Made by a program: the position numbers and the translations under genes. A stretch of DNA of 13,308 bases from Nitratiruptor sp. (GTDB taxonomy: Bacteria; Campylobacterota; Campylobacteria; Campylobacterales; Nitratiruptoraceae). Numbering within the stretch: position 1 is the stretch's first letter; every line of letters begins with the position of its first letter. The stretch spans positions 1-13,308 of the forward strand of contig WGAX01000180.1 of the NCBI GenBank assembly GCA_015494595.1, given 5' to 3'. Shown piece by piece: positions 1-6,406 of the stretch. The notes under the pieces were generated by a model. It had not been told where the DNA came from. It searched no databases and worked only from the letters and a program-made list of their open reading frames with translations.

Positions 1-45
1 AAAACAAAAATCGTGACACAAGAGAGTGAAAATGAGATATACTGA
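1..45 (+). CDS. rplP: 50S ribosomal protein L16, C-terminal end (partial)
   Basis: The first 14 codons in frame 1 read KTKIVTQESENEIY and end in TGA at 43-45. The KTKIV stretch matches the usual C-terminal part of L16 (KLPIKTxFV in many bacteria), and L16 normally sits directly upstream of L29 in the S10 operon. L16 binds 23S rRNA near the A site of the large subunit. Only the tail is present, so the call rests mostly on this short match and on gene order. The rpmC start lies inside this tail, an overlap of 14 bases. Confidence 0.8.
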   Translation, partial: KTKIVTQESENEIY

Positions 46-223
46 GCTAAAAGATAAAAGCCTACAAGAGCTTGAAGGGTTGCTGAGGGAGAAGAAGTTG
101 GAGCTGTTTAGTTTGAGAATGAAACTCAAAACTATGCAGCTTCAGGATACTAGCCAGATTAGAAAAACCAGAAAAGACATTGCTAGAATCAAAACTGCAA
201 TCGCAGAAAAAAGGGCTAAATAA
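32..223 (+). CDS. rpmC: 50S ribosomal protein L29
   Basis: This 63-residue protein is a typical L29: two long basic helices with the conserved core LFSLRMKLKTMQL and the arginine/lysine-rich RKTRKDIARIKTAI segment. L29 sits at the polypeptide exit tunnel of the large subunit and helps form the docking site for trigger factor and SRP. I chose the ATG at 32 (MRYTELKDKS). An in-frame GTG six bases upstream at 26 would add only two residues, and L29 proteins of this phylum begin M-(K/R)-YTELKDKS. The start overlaps the end of rplP by 14 bases, and the stop shares one base with the rpsQ ATG (TAATG). Confidence 0.95.
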   Translation: MRYTELKDKSLQELEGLLREKKLELFSLRMKLKTMQLQDTSQIRKTRKDIARIKTAIAEKRAK

Positions 224-474
224 TGGCTTATAAAAGAGTAATTCAAGGAAGAGTGATTAAAAAAAGTGGAGACAAAACTGTCTCTATGCTTGTTGAGCGC
301 AAAGTGATGCACCCAAAATATCACAAAATTGTTAAAAGATTCAAAAAATATCTTGTTCACGATGAGAAGAATCAGGCCAATGTTGGCGATGTTATTACTG
401 CCATTGAGTGTAGGCCTATTTCAAAAAGAAAATCCTTTAGACTCAAAGAGATTGTTCAGGCAGGAGTTAAGTAA
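223..474 (+). CDS. rpsQ: 30S ribosomal protein S17
   Basis: An 83-residue OB-fold protein. The family signature is visible in the stretch GRVIKKSGDKTVSMLVERKVMHPKY followed by KKYLVHDEKN, with the later GDVITAIECRPISKRKSFRL segment. (Read as separate motifs: GDKTV, HPKY, HDE and RPISKRK.) S17 is a primary 16S rRNA-binding protein of the 5' domain and is needed early in small-subunit assembly. It is joined to both neighbours by TAATG overlaps, with the stop of rpmC in front and the start of rplN behind, which implies translational coupling. Length and order are normal for the spc region. Confidence 0.97.
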   Translation: MAYKRVIQGRVIKKSGDKTVSMLVERKVMHPKYHKIVKRFKKYLVHDEKNQANVGDVITAIECRPISKRKSFRLKEIVQAGVK

Positions 475-842
475 TGATCCAGAGTTTTACTAGATTGAAT
501 GTCGCTGATAATAGCGGCGCAAAAGAGATAATGTGTATTAAAGTCTTAGGAGGCTCCAAAAGACGCTACGCCTCTGTAGGTGATATTATTGTTGCCTCTG
601 TCAAAAAAGCTTTGCCAAATGGTAAAGTAAAAAAGGGACAGGTGGTAAAAGCGGTCGTCGTGCGTACTAAAAAGGAGATCCAAAGAGAAAACGGCTCACT
701 TATTCGGTTTGATGATAACGCTGCAGTTATTCTGGATAACAAAAATGAGCCAATAGGGACCCGTATCTTTGGACCAGTAAGCAGAGAGGTGCGCTATAAA
801 AACTTTATGAAAATCGTTTCACTTGCGCCGGAGGTGCTCTAA
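474..842 (+). CDS. rplN: 50S ribosomal protein L14
   Basis: A 122-residue L14, the standard length. The N-terminus reads MIQSFTRLNVADNSGAKEI, which is the diagnostic opening of the family. The basic GSKRRYASVGD segment, the VVRTKKEIQR segment and the C-terminal GTRIFGPVSREVR motif are all present. L14 binds 23S rRNA at the subunit interface, forms bridge B5/B8, and is also the docking site for the silencing factor RsfS. It is the first gene of the classical spc operon in E. coli, but I see no promoter in front of it here: the start overlaps the rpsQ stop by one base, so the S10 and spc groups look continuous. Confidence 0.98.
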   Translation: MIQSFTRLNVADNSGAKEIMCIKVLGGSKRRYASVGDIIVASVKKALPNGKVKKGQVVKAVVVRTKKEIQRENGSLIRFDDNAAVILDNKNEPIGTRIFGPVSREVRYKNFMKIVSLAPEVL

Positions 843-1084
843 TGGCAAAGAAATTCAAGATCAAAAAGGGCGATATTGTAGAGGTGATTGCTGGAGATGA
901 CAAAGGTAAAACCGGCGAAGTATTGCAAGTACTTCCTAAAAAAGATGCAGTCATTGTAGCAGGCTGTAAAGTTGCAAAAAAGGCTGTAAAGCCGAGTGAA
1001 AAAAATCCTGAAGGCGGATTTATCAATAAAGAGATGCCAATTCATATCTCTAATGTTCGCAAAGTAGAAGGTGGCGCATCATGA
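842..1084 (+). CDS. rplX: 50S ribosomal protein L24
   Basis: An 80-residue L24. A KOW RNA-binding motif fills residues 5-35, with KKGDIVEVIAGDDKGKTGEV as its core. The C-terminal part has NPEGGFINKEMPIHISNV, where the I-H-x-S-N-V pattern is typical of L24. L24 is one of the first proteins to bind 23S rRNA and nucleates large-subunit assembly near the tunnel exit. The length is short compared with E. coli L24 (about 104 residues), but all conserved blocks are present. It starts in a TAATG overlap with rplN and ends in a 4-base ATGA overlap with rplE. Confidence 0.97.
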   Translation: MAKKFKIKKGDIVEVIAGDDKGKTGEVLQVLPKKDAVIVAGCKVAKKAVKPSEKNPEGGFINKEMPIHISNVRKVEGGAS

Positions 1085-1632
1085 CATTGGAATTGAAGAA
1101 AAAGTATAACGAAGAGGTAAAAGAGGCTCTACAAAAAGAGCTTGATCTTAAAAATCCTATGCTTATTCCTGGCCTTGAGAAGATTGTTATTAGCGTGGGA
1201 GCGGGAGAGGCAAGCAGAGATAGTAAATTGATGCAAAATATTCAAGATACTATCAGCCTTCTAGCAGGCCAGCATGCAGTTGTGACAAAAGCAAGAAAGT
1301 CAGAGGCTGGCTTTAAGATTCGTGAAGGGATGCCAGTAGGTGTCAAAGTGACACTCAGAGGCGATAGAATGTGGAACTTTTTGCAAAAGCTTATCTATAT
1401 TGCTTTACCAAGGGTGAAAGATTTTAGAGGGCTTCCAAAAAGCGGATTTGATGGAAGAGGTAATTATAACTTTGGCCTTGATGAGCAGTTGATGTTTCCA
1501 GAAATCGATTACGATAACATTATCAAAACTCACGGTATGAATATTACAATCGTGACAACGACAGAAAATGATAAAGAGGCTTTTAAACTCTTAGAGCTTC
1601 TTGGATTTCCTTTTGCAAAAGGTGGTAGATAA
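1081..1632 (+). CDS. rplE: 50S ribosomal protein L5
   Basis: A 183-residue L5 with the family's ordered blocks: NPMLIPGLEKIVISVGAG near residue 25, the AGQHAVVTKARKSEAGFKIR block near 70-90, GVKVTLRGDRMW, LPRVKDFRGL, and FPEIDYD close to the C-terminus. L5 binds 5S rRNA and contacts P-site tRNA in the central protuberance. In E. coli the S8 autoregulatory site on spc mRNA overlaps the beginning of this gene. I did not find an obvious equivalent hairpin at this start; a candidate lies instead before rpsH. The start overlaps the rplX stop by four bases (ATGA), and the stop overlaps rpsN by one. Confidence 0.98.
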   Translation: MTLELKKKYNEEVKEALQKELDLKNPMLIPGLEKIVISVGAGEASRDSKLMQNIQDTISLLAGQHAVVTKARKSEAGFKIREGMPVGVKVTLRGDRMWNFLQKLIYIALPRVKDFRGLPKSGFDGRGNYNFGLDEQLMFPEIDYDNIIKTHGMNITIVTTTENDKEAFKLLELLGFPFAKGGR

Positions 1633-1817
1633 TGGCAAAAAAGAGTATGATCGCAAAGGCTAAAAGAAAGCCTAAATTCAAAGTACGAGCCTATACAAGA
1701 TGTAGGATTTGTGGTAGACCAAAATCTGTATATAGAGATTTTGGACTTTGTAGAATCTGTCTAAGAAAAATGGCAAGCGAGGGGCTTTTGCCAGGAGTGA
1801 AGAAGTCAAGCTGGTAA
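1632..1817 (+). CDS. rpsN: 30S ribosomal protein S14, zinc-binding type
   Basis: A 61-residue S14 of the short, zinc-binding (C+) class. The zinc ribbon is Cys24-x2-Cys27 ... Cys40-x2-Cys43 (CRIC and CRIC), followed by the conserved LRKMASEGLLPGVKKSSW tail. The long class found in E. coli is about 100 residues and lacks the cysteines. S14 joins the head of the small subunit late in assembly. It starts in a TAATG overlap with rplE. After its stop comes a 63-base gap with a strong inverted repeat, the first break in the tightly packed run of genes. Confidence 0.98.
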   Translation: MAKKSMIAKAKRKPKFKVRAYTRCRICGRPKSVYRDFGLCRICLRKMASEGLLPGVKKSSW

Positions 1818-1822
1818 TTTCA

Positions 1823-1857
1823 CTAATAGGAAGCGTGCAAGGCACGAACCCTATTAG
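1823..1857 (+). promoter_or_regulatory. Two-tier hairpin in the rpsN-rpsH gap (candidate S8-type control element)
   Basis: An outer 8-bp stem (CTAATAGG at 1823-1830 with CCTATTAG at 1850-1857) and an inner 5-bp stem (CGTGC at 1834-1838 with GCACG at 1842-1846, 3-base loop) are separated by a symmetric internal loop, AAG on the left and AAC on the right. All 13 pairs are Watson-Crick. The element ends 23 bases before the rpsH ATG, and an AAGGAG Shine-Dalgarno follows it. There is no T-tract, so it is not a terminator. The internal loop resembles the S8 site in 16S helix 21 in part. That it binds S8 is inference. Confidence 0.6.
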
Positions 1858-1880
1858 ATATTCATGAAGGAGAATAAACA

Positions 1881-2285
1881 ATGATTAATGATATGATTGC
1901 AGATTCAATCACGAGAATCAGAAACGCCTCTATGCGTGGGCAAGAGGTGACAAAGCTGCTCTATTCCAAAATTGTTGAATCGATTGTGAGGATTTTGCAA
2001 GAAAAGGGTTATATAGAGAGTTATAAAGTTGTAGAAGAGGGCAATAAAAAATTTATCAATGTTGTTTTAAAATATGAAGAGCTTGGTAAAAAGAAAAAAC
2101 CGGTTATCAATGAAATCAAAAGAATCTCAAAGCCTGGCCGCCGTGTCTATAAAGGCAAAGATGAGATTAAACGATTTAAAAATGGCTACGGTACAATTAT
2201 TGTAAGTACAAATAAGGGTGTGTTACCTAACGATGAAGCATACGCCAAAGGTGTTGGCGGCGAGCTGCTTTGCAGTGTTTGGTAA
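1881..2285 (+). CDS. rpsH: 30S ribosomal protein S8
   Basis: A 134-residue S8, close to the usual length. The N-terminus has DMIADSITRIRNASMRG, in which the D-x-L/I-T-R-I-R-N-A pattern is characteristic. The C-terminal RNA-binding half ends with GVLPNDEAYAKGVGGELLCSVW, matching the family's STxxGxxxxxEAxxxxxGGExLCxVW signature. S8 binds helix 21 of 16S rRNA early in assembly, and in E. coli it represses its own operon by binding a look-alike site on the mRNA. It is preceded by the hairpin at 1823-1857 and a good Shine-Dalgarno (AAGGAG at 1867-1872), and followed by another hairpin before rplF. Confidence 0.98.
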   Translation: MINDMIADSITRIRNASMRGQEVTKLLYSKIVESIVRILQEKGYIESYKVVEEGNKKFINVVLKYEELGKKKKPVINEIKRISKPGRRVYKGKDEIKRFKNGYGTIIVSTNKGVLPNDEAYAKGVGGELLCSVW

Positions 2286-2322
2286 TACGATATCCATTCG
2301 AGCAATCGTAGAAATATCGTAT
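2285..2322 (+). promoter_or_regulatory. Hairpin in the rpsH-rplF gap, abutting the rplF ribosome binding site
   Basis: A perfect 9-bp inverted repeat, ATACGATAT at 2285-2293 with ATATCGTAT at 2314-2322, encloses a 20-base interior. Inside it, CGA (2299-2301) and TCG (2306-2308) can close a GCAA tetraloop of the stable GNRA kind. The Shine-Dalgarno of rplF (AAAGGA, 2323-2328) begins immediately after the stem, and the first base of the stem is the last base of the rpsH stop codon. No T-tract follows. It may tune translation of rplF or mark an mRNA processing site; the role is inference. Confidence 0.55.
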
Positions 2323-2333
2323 AAAGGAAAAAG

Positions 2334-2870
2334 ATGAGTAGAATTGGGAAGCAACCAGTCGCAATTCCTAGCGGCGTAGAGGTGAAGATTGAAGATGGTA
2401 AGCTGATTGTCAAAAAGGGTAACCTCAGCCAAGAGGTGGAGTTTGGCAATAGAGTAAAAGTAGAAATCAAAGATAATAGTATAGTTTTTTCGCCAGTAGG
2501 GGAGGACAAACAGAGTAGAGCCTACTGGGGAACTTATAGAGCATTAACCAACAACGCAATAGAGGGTTTGACAAAAGGCTTTGAGAAGAAGCTTGAGATC
2601 AATGGTGTAGGTTATAGAGCTGCAGTAAAAGGCAAAGAGCTTGAGTTGCAGCTAGGTTTTTCCCATCCAATTAACTATCCTATTCCTGAGGGGATTCAGA
2701 TAACAGTAGAGAAAAATATCATTACTGTTAAAGGTCACGATAAGCAAAAAGTTGGCCAAGTGGCAGCAGAGATTAGAAGCTTTAGACCACCTGAGCCATA
2801 CAAAGGCAAAGGTGTGAAATATGTTGATGAAGTGATTATTAGAAAAGCTGGTAAGACAGCTAAGAAGTAA
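2334..2870 (+). CDS. rplF: 50S ribosomal protein L6
   Basis: A 178-residue L6 made of two homologous alpha/beta domains. The start MSRIGKQPVAIPSGV is diagnostic, and the C-terminal signature PPEPYKGKGVKYVDE followed by RKAGKTAKK is intact. L6 binds 23S rRNA near the sarcin-ricin loop, close to where GTPase translation factors dock. The start has a clear Shine-Dalgarno (AAAGGA at 2323-2328) directly behind the hairpin at 2285-2322. It is followed by rplR after a 10-base spacer containing the purine-rich site AGGGTAGGG. Confidence 0.98.
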   Translation: MSRIGKQPVAIPSGVEVKIEDGKLIVKKGNLSQEVEFGNRVKVEIKDNSIVFSPVGEDKQSRAYWGTYRALTNNAIEGLTKGFEKKLEINGVGYRAAVKGKELELQLGFSHPINYPIPEGIQITVEKNIITVKGHDKQKVGQVAAEIRSFRPPEPYKGKGVKYVDEVIIRKAGKTAKK

Positions 2871-2880
2871 AGGGTAGGGT

Positions 2881-3237
2881 ATGAGAGAGAGTGTGCAAAG
2901 AAGAAAAAATAAGCTACGAATCAAGAGAAAAAGAAGAGTACGAGGCAAAATCACTGGTACAAGTCAAAGACCAAGAGTATCTGTCTTTAAGTCCAATAGA
3001 CACTTTTATGCTCAAGCTATTGATGATAGCAAAGGGCACACTATGGCATACTCTGATGGTGCCAAAATGGGACTAAAAGCCAATAAAGAGGATGTTAAAA
3101 AGGTGGCTGAAGATATGGCAAATAAGCTCAAAGCGATCGGTATTGAAACTATTGTTTTTGATCGCAATGGGTATCTCTACCATGGGGTAGTTGCATCTTT
3201 TGCTGATGCGCTAAGAGAAAATGGAATTAAGTTTTAG
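2881..3237 (+). CDS. rplR: 50S ribosomal protein L18
   Basis: A 118-residue L18, the normal length. The basic N-terminal tail (RRKNKLRIKRKRRVRGKI) is followed by the conserved RPRVSVFKSNRHFYAQAIDD block and the C-terminal FDRNGYLYHGVVASFADALRENG motif. L18 binds 5S rRNA together with L5 and helps anchor it in the central protuberance. The ATG at 2881 follows GGGTAGGGT. The short overlapping reading in another frame at 2891-3076 is a shadow of this gene. The TAG stop at 3235-3237 runs into the GGGGATAG ribosome binding site of rpsE. Confidence 0.97.
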   Translation: MRESVQRRKNKLRIKRKRRVRGKITGTSQRPRVSVFKSNRHFYAQAIDDSKGHTMAYSDGAKMGLKANKEDVKKVAEDMANKLKAIGIETIVFDRNGYLYHGVVASFADALRENGIKF

Positions 3238-3247
3238 GGGATAGCAG

Positions 3248-3691
3248 ATGGAAAAATACAATAGAGAAGATTTTGAAGAGGTTGTAGTAAATATCAGCCG
3301 TGTTACAAAAGTTGTCAAGGGTGGTAGGAGATTTCGCTTTAGTGCCCTTGTGGTTGTTGGTGACAAGAAGGGGCATGTAGGTTATGGGATTGGCAAAGCC
3401 AAAGAGGTGCCAGATGCTATTAAAAAAGCGGTAGATAACGCTTTTAAAAATATCACTACCGTCAACATCAAAGGCACAACCATAGCCCACGATATTGAGC
3501 ATAAATATAATGCAAGCAAAATCTTGCTCAAGCCTGCTAGCCAGGGTACGGGTGTAATTGCAGGTGGTGCTGCAAGACCAGTGCTTGAGCTTGCAGGTAT
3601 CAAAGATATTTTGACCAAATCCCTTGGCTCAAACAATCCTGCAACATTGGTGCGTGCCACAATTGAGGCATTAGAGAGAATCAAAGCATAA
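3248..3691 (+). CDS. rpsE: 30S ribosomal protein S5
   Basis: A 147-residue S5. The N-terminal dsRBD-like S5 domain (roughly residues 8-72) contains RVTKVVKGGRRFRFSALVVVGD and GHVGYGIGKAKEVPDAI. The C-terminal domain has the signature PASQGTGVIAGGAARPVLELAGI, then KSLGSNNPATLVRAT. S5 lies at the mRNA entry region of the small subunit and contributes to decoding accuracy and mRNA unwinding with S4. The next gene is rplO with only 9 bases between them; rpmD (L30), which sits here in many bacteria, is absent. Confidence 0.98.
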   Translation: MEKYNREDFEEVVVNISRVTKVVKGGRRFRFSALVVVGDKKGHVGYGIGKAKEVPDAIKKAVDNAFKNITTVNIKGTTIAHDIEHKYNASKILLKPASQGTGVIAGGAARPVLELAGIKDILTKSLGSNNPATLVRATIEALERIKA

Positions 3692-3700
3692 GGATAGACT

Positions 3701-4102
3701 ATGGCATTACACAATTTACAACCAGCTCCCGGAAGTACACATAAAACAAAAAGAGTAGGTAGAGGTCAGGGTAGCGGTATGGGAAAAACCGCAACCAGAG
3801 GACAGAAGGGGCAAAAGAGTAGAACTGGTTATAAACAAAAGAGAGGCTTTGAAGGTGGTCAACAGCCATTGCAAAGAAGACTTCCAAAAATTGGTTTTAC
3901 CTCTAATGTAGTAAAACCGGTAGCTATTAATGTGGATAAAGTGAAAAAGATCGCCTCTTTGGAAGTGATTACAATGGAGAGTATCAGAAGTGTTTATAAA
4001 CTTCCAAAATATGTAGTAAGAGTTAAACTTATAGGCAGAAGTGTAAAAGATATTAAAGATAAAATCAAAGATGAGAATATCTTATGTAGTGGACAAAAAT
4101 AA
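3701..4102 (+). CDS. rplO: 50S ribosomal protein L15
   Basis: A 133-residue L15. The glycine-rich basic N-terminus carries the family pattern KRVGRGQGSGMGKTATRGQKGQKSR, continuing into GFEGGQQPLQRRLPKIGF. (The key features are the repeated G-x-G and the P-L-x-R-R-L-P-K block.) The C-terminal half is shorter than in E. coli L15 (144 residues), but this size is usual in the phylum. L15 binds 23S rRNA late in large-subunit assembly. An AAGGATAG ribosome binding site (3690-3697) overlaps the rpsE stop. The end overlaps the secY start by one base (TAATG). Confidence 0.97.
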   Translation: MALHNLQPAPGSTHKTKRVGRGQGSGMGKTATRGQKGQKSRTGYKQKRGFEGGQQPLQRRLPKIGFTSNVVKPVAINVDKVKKIASLEVITMESIRSVYKLPKYVVRVKLIGRSVKDIKDKIKDENILCSGQK

Positions 4103-5364
4103 TGAGCAAGTCATTAGTCAATAAAATTCTTATTACTCTGGGATTTCTCTTTTTATATAGAGTATTGGCGTATGTGCCGGTTCCTGGTGTAAATATTGAT
4201 GTCGTAAAAGAGTTTTTTGACTCCCAGGCAGGTAATGCCCTGGGAATGTTTAATATGTTTAGCGGTAACGCCGTAAGGCGGCTTAGCATTATCTCCCTTG
4301 GTATTATGCCCTATATTACTGCTTCTATTATTATGGAGCTTTTGGCTGCAACTTTTCCAACCCTGGCACAGATGAAAAAAGAGCGCGATGGAATGACAAA
4401 ATATATGCAGATCATCCGCTATGCCACTATTGTCATTACACTTATTCAAGCAATTGGTGTCTCAATCGGTTTGCACAGCTTAACTGGCAGAGGCGGTGAA
4501 AGTGCAATAATGATCGATATGCCTACCTTTGTGACTATTGCAGCCATCAGTATGCTAGCTGGTACGATGATCTTGATGTGGATTGGTGAGCAGATCACCC
4601 AAAGAGGGATAGGAAATGGTATTTCGCTCATCATCTTTGCGGGTATTGTCTCAGGAATCCCTGCAGCAATTGCAGGTACCGTTAATCTTGTCAATACAGG
4701 TGAGCTTAACTTCCTTATACTCATTGCAATCATTGCTATTATTTTGGTTACTGTTGGATTTATTATTTATGTGGAGTTGGCAGAAAGACGCGTGCCAGTC
4801 TCATACTCTAGAAAAGTGTTGATGCAAAATCAAAAAAAGCGCATTATGAACTATATTCCCATTAAACTCAATCTCAGTGGAGTCATTCCTCCAATTTTTG
4901 CCTCTGCGATTTTGATGTTTCCATCTACTATTTTACAATCAAGCACCAACCCAATAGTGCAAAAAATTGCGGACTTTCTCAATCCAAATGGCTTTGTGTT
5001 TAATATCTTGATGTTTTTCTTTGTGATCTTTTTTGCCTACTTTTATGCTTCCATTGTCTTCAATGCCAAAGATATTGCAGAAAATCTCAAGCGCCAAGGC
5101 GGTTTTATTCCAGGAGTTAGACCGGGAGAGCCTACTGCAGAGTATCTCAATGAGGTGGCAAGCAGGCTTACCTTTTGGGGAGCTTTATACTTGGGTCTGA
5201 TTGCTACGCTTCCGTGGGTGCTTGTCAAAGCTATGGGCGTGCCTTTTTACTTTGGAGGTACCGCAGTGCTTATTGTGGTACAGGTAGCTCTTGATACGAT
5301 GCGTAAAATTGAAGCGCAAATCTATATGAGTAAGTATGAAACACTCAGTGCGGTGGGGCTCTAA
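4102..5364 (+). CDS. secY: Preprotein translocase subunit SecY
   Basis: A 420-residue, strongly hydrophobic protein with the ten transmembrane segments of SecY, the channel of the Sec translocon in the cytoplasmic membrane. Landmarks are the plug and TM2 region near residues 62-80 (LSIISLGIMPYITASIIMEL), GIGNGIS at 169-175, ERRVPVSY at 228-235, and the cytoplasmic C5-loop motif RPGEPT at 340-345, which contacts SecA and the ribosome. It is co-translated with rplO (TAATG), so membrane-protein export capacity is tied to ribosome production. Its stop overlaps the map start in the same manner. Confidence 0.98.
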   Translation: MSKSLVNKILITLGFLFLYRVLAYVPVPGVNIDVVKEFFDSQAGNALGMFNMFSGNAVRRLSIISLGIMPYITASIIMELLAATFPTLAQMKKERDGMTKYMQIIRYATIVITLIQAIGVSIGLHSLTGRGGESAIMIDMPTFVTIAAISMLAGTMILMWIGEQITQRGIGNGISLIIFAGIVSGIPAAIAGTVNLVNTGELNFLILIAIIAIILVTVGFIIYVELAERRVPVSYSRKVLMQNQKKRIMNYIPIKLNLSGVIPPIFASAILMFPSTILQSSTNPIVQKIADFLNPNGFVFNILMFFFVIFFAYFYASIVFNAKDIAENLKRQGGFIPGVRPGEPTAEYLNEVASRLTFWGALYLGLIATLPWVLVKAMGVPFYFGGTAVLIVVQVALDTMRKIEAQIYMSKYETLSAVGL

Positions 5365-6125
5365 TGGCGATCCCCATCCGTAAACCTGCTGAGATTGAGA
5401 AGCTGCGCAAAGCAAATGTAGTTGTTGCTAAAACCCTAAATTATCTTGCAAAAGAGTGTAAGCCGGGTGTCTCTTTACAAGAGATTGATAGGATGGGTGA
5501 GGAGTATATCAGAAGTCTTGGTGCCCGCCCCTCTTTTAAAGGACTTTACGGATTTCCTGCAGCTGTATGTACTTCAGTTAATGAGGTAATTATTCACGGT
5601 ATTCCTACAGAGTATTGTTTGCAAGAGGGCGACATAATTGGTCTAGATATTGGCACTGAAGTTGATGGATGGTATGGTGATGCAGCGCTGACTGTTGGGG
5701 TAGGAAAAATTTCAAAACAGGATGAAGCATTAATTCAGATAGCAAAAGATACCCTCTATTTTGCAATTGAGATTATTAGAGCTGGTATGCGCTTTAAAGA
5801 GCTGAGCTTTGAGATAGAAAAATATATTAAAGCAAGGGGTTATCAGCCGCTGCATGGCTTTTGCGGGCATGGTATTGGTAAAAAACCTCATGAAGAGCCT
5901 GAAATTCCCAACTATCTAGAGCATGGTAGCCCAAAAAGTGGTCCAAAAATCAAAGAGGGTATGGTGTTTTGTCTTGAGCCTATGATTTGTCAAAAGCTGG
6001 GTACGCCAAAAATTTTGGAGGATAAATGGTCTGTGGTAAGTGAAGATGGGCTAAGAGGCAGCCATTATGAGCATACAGTTGCAATAATTGGCGGCAGAGC
6101 AGAAATTTTAAGTAAGGAGGATTAA
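5364..6125 (+). CDS. map: Methionine aminopeptidase, type I
   Basis: A 253-residue type I MetAP that removes the initiator methionine from nascent proteins with small second residues. The five metal ligands of the pita-bread fold are visible: Asp95 (GLDIG), Asp106 (WYGDAA), His169 (GHGIG), Glu205 (CLEPM) and Glu236 (HYEHT). The substrate-binding histidine is His78 (IHGIP). There is no N-terminal zinc or SH3-binding extension, so it is the short bacterial class Ia form. It lies between secY and infA without adk, which accompanies it in many other phyla. The strong AAGGAGG site of infA (6114-6120) is embedded in its last codons. Confidence 0.98.
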   Translation: MAIPIRKPAEIEKLRKANVVVAKTLNYLAKECKPGVSLQEIDRMGEEYIRSLGARPSFKGLYGFPAAVCTSVNEVIIHGIPTEYCLQEGDIIGLDIGTEVDGWYGDAALTVGVGKISKQDEALIQIAKDTLYFAIEIIRAGMRFKELSFEIEKYIKARGYQPLHGFCGHGIGKKPHEEPEIPNYLEHGSPKSGPKIKEGMVFCLEPMICQKLGTPKILEDKWSVVSEDGLRGSHYEHTVAIIGGRAEILSKED

Positions 6126-6127
6126 AT

Positions 6128-6346
6128 ATGGCAAAAGATGATGTGATAGAGGTTGATGGTATTGTCAAAGAGGCATTGCCTAATGCGATGTTTCGTGTGG
6201 AGCTTGAAAATGGGCATGTGGTACTGTGCCATATAGCTGGTAAAATGCGAATGCACTATATTAAGATTTTACCGGGTGATAAAGTGAAAGTAGAGCTTAC
6301 TCCCTATAGCCTTGATAAGGGCAGAATAACTTTTAGATATAAATAA
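6128..6346 (+). CDS. infA: Translation initiation factor IF-1
   Basis: A 72-residue protein with a single S1-type OB fold: the start MAKDDVIEVDGIVKEALPNA, then FRVELENGHVVLCHIAGKMR and the end GRITFRYK are the classic IF-1 blocks. IF-1 binds the A site of the 30S subunit during initiation and works with IF-2 and IF-3. A near-perfect Shine-Dalgarno, AAGGAGG at 6114-6120, precedes the ATG by 7 bases. The start is two bases after the map stop. No terminator follows, and the promoter of the next operon begins within about 25 bases. Confidence 0.98.
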   Translation: MAKDDVIEVDGIVKEALPNAMFRVELENGHVVLCHIAGKMRMHYIKILPGDKVKVELTPYSLDKGRITFRYK

Positions 6347-6353
6347 GATTAAA

Positions 6354-6376
6354 TTAAGCACTTCTTAAGTATAATT
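6354..6376 (+). promoter_or_regulatory. Promoter of the rpmJ-rplQ (alpha-type) operon
   Basis: A perfect TATAAT -10 hexamer lies at 6370-6375, in the A+T-rich context ACTTCTTAAGTATAATTA. No good -35 hexamer is visible at the usual spacing. This is common for housekeeping (sigma-70 class) promoters of Campylobacterota, which rely on A/T-rich upstream DNA instead. Transcription would start near 6382, leaving a leader of about 125 bases before rpmJ. The same ACTTCT(T)AAGTATAA context is found before the nifU-like gene at 9512-9525. Confidence 0.7.
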
Positions 6377-6406
6377 ACATCCCCTTTTTGGAACTGTGGG
6401 AAGAGT

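Noticed and set aside
26..31. GTG start for rpmC two codons upstream
   Set aside because: The ATG at 32 gives the family's standard N-terminus; the extension adds only Met-Lys.
4616..4822. Alternative + frame inside secY
   Set aside because: It is a Leu/Ser-rich shadow of transmembrane-coding sequence, with no independent start signal.
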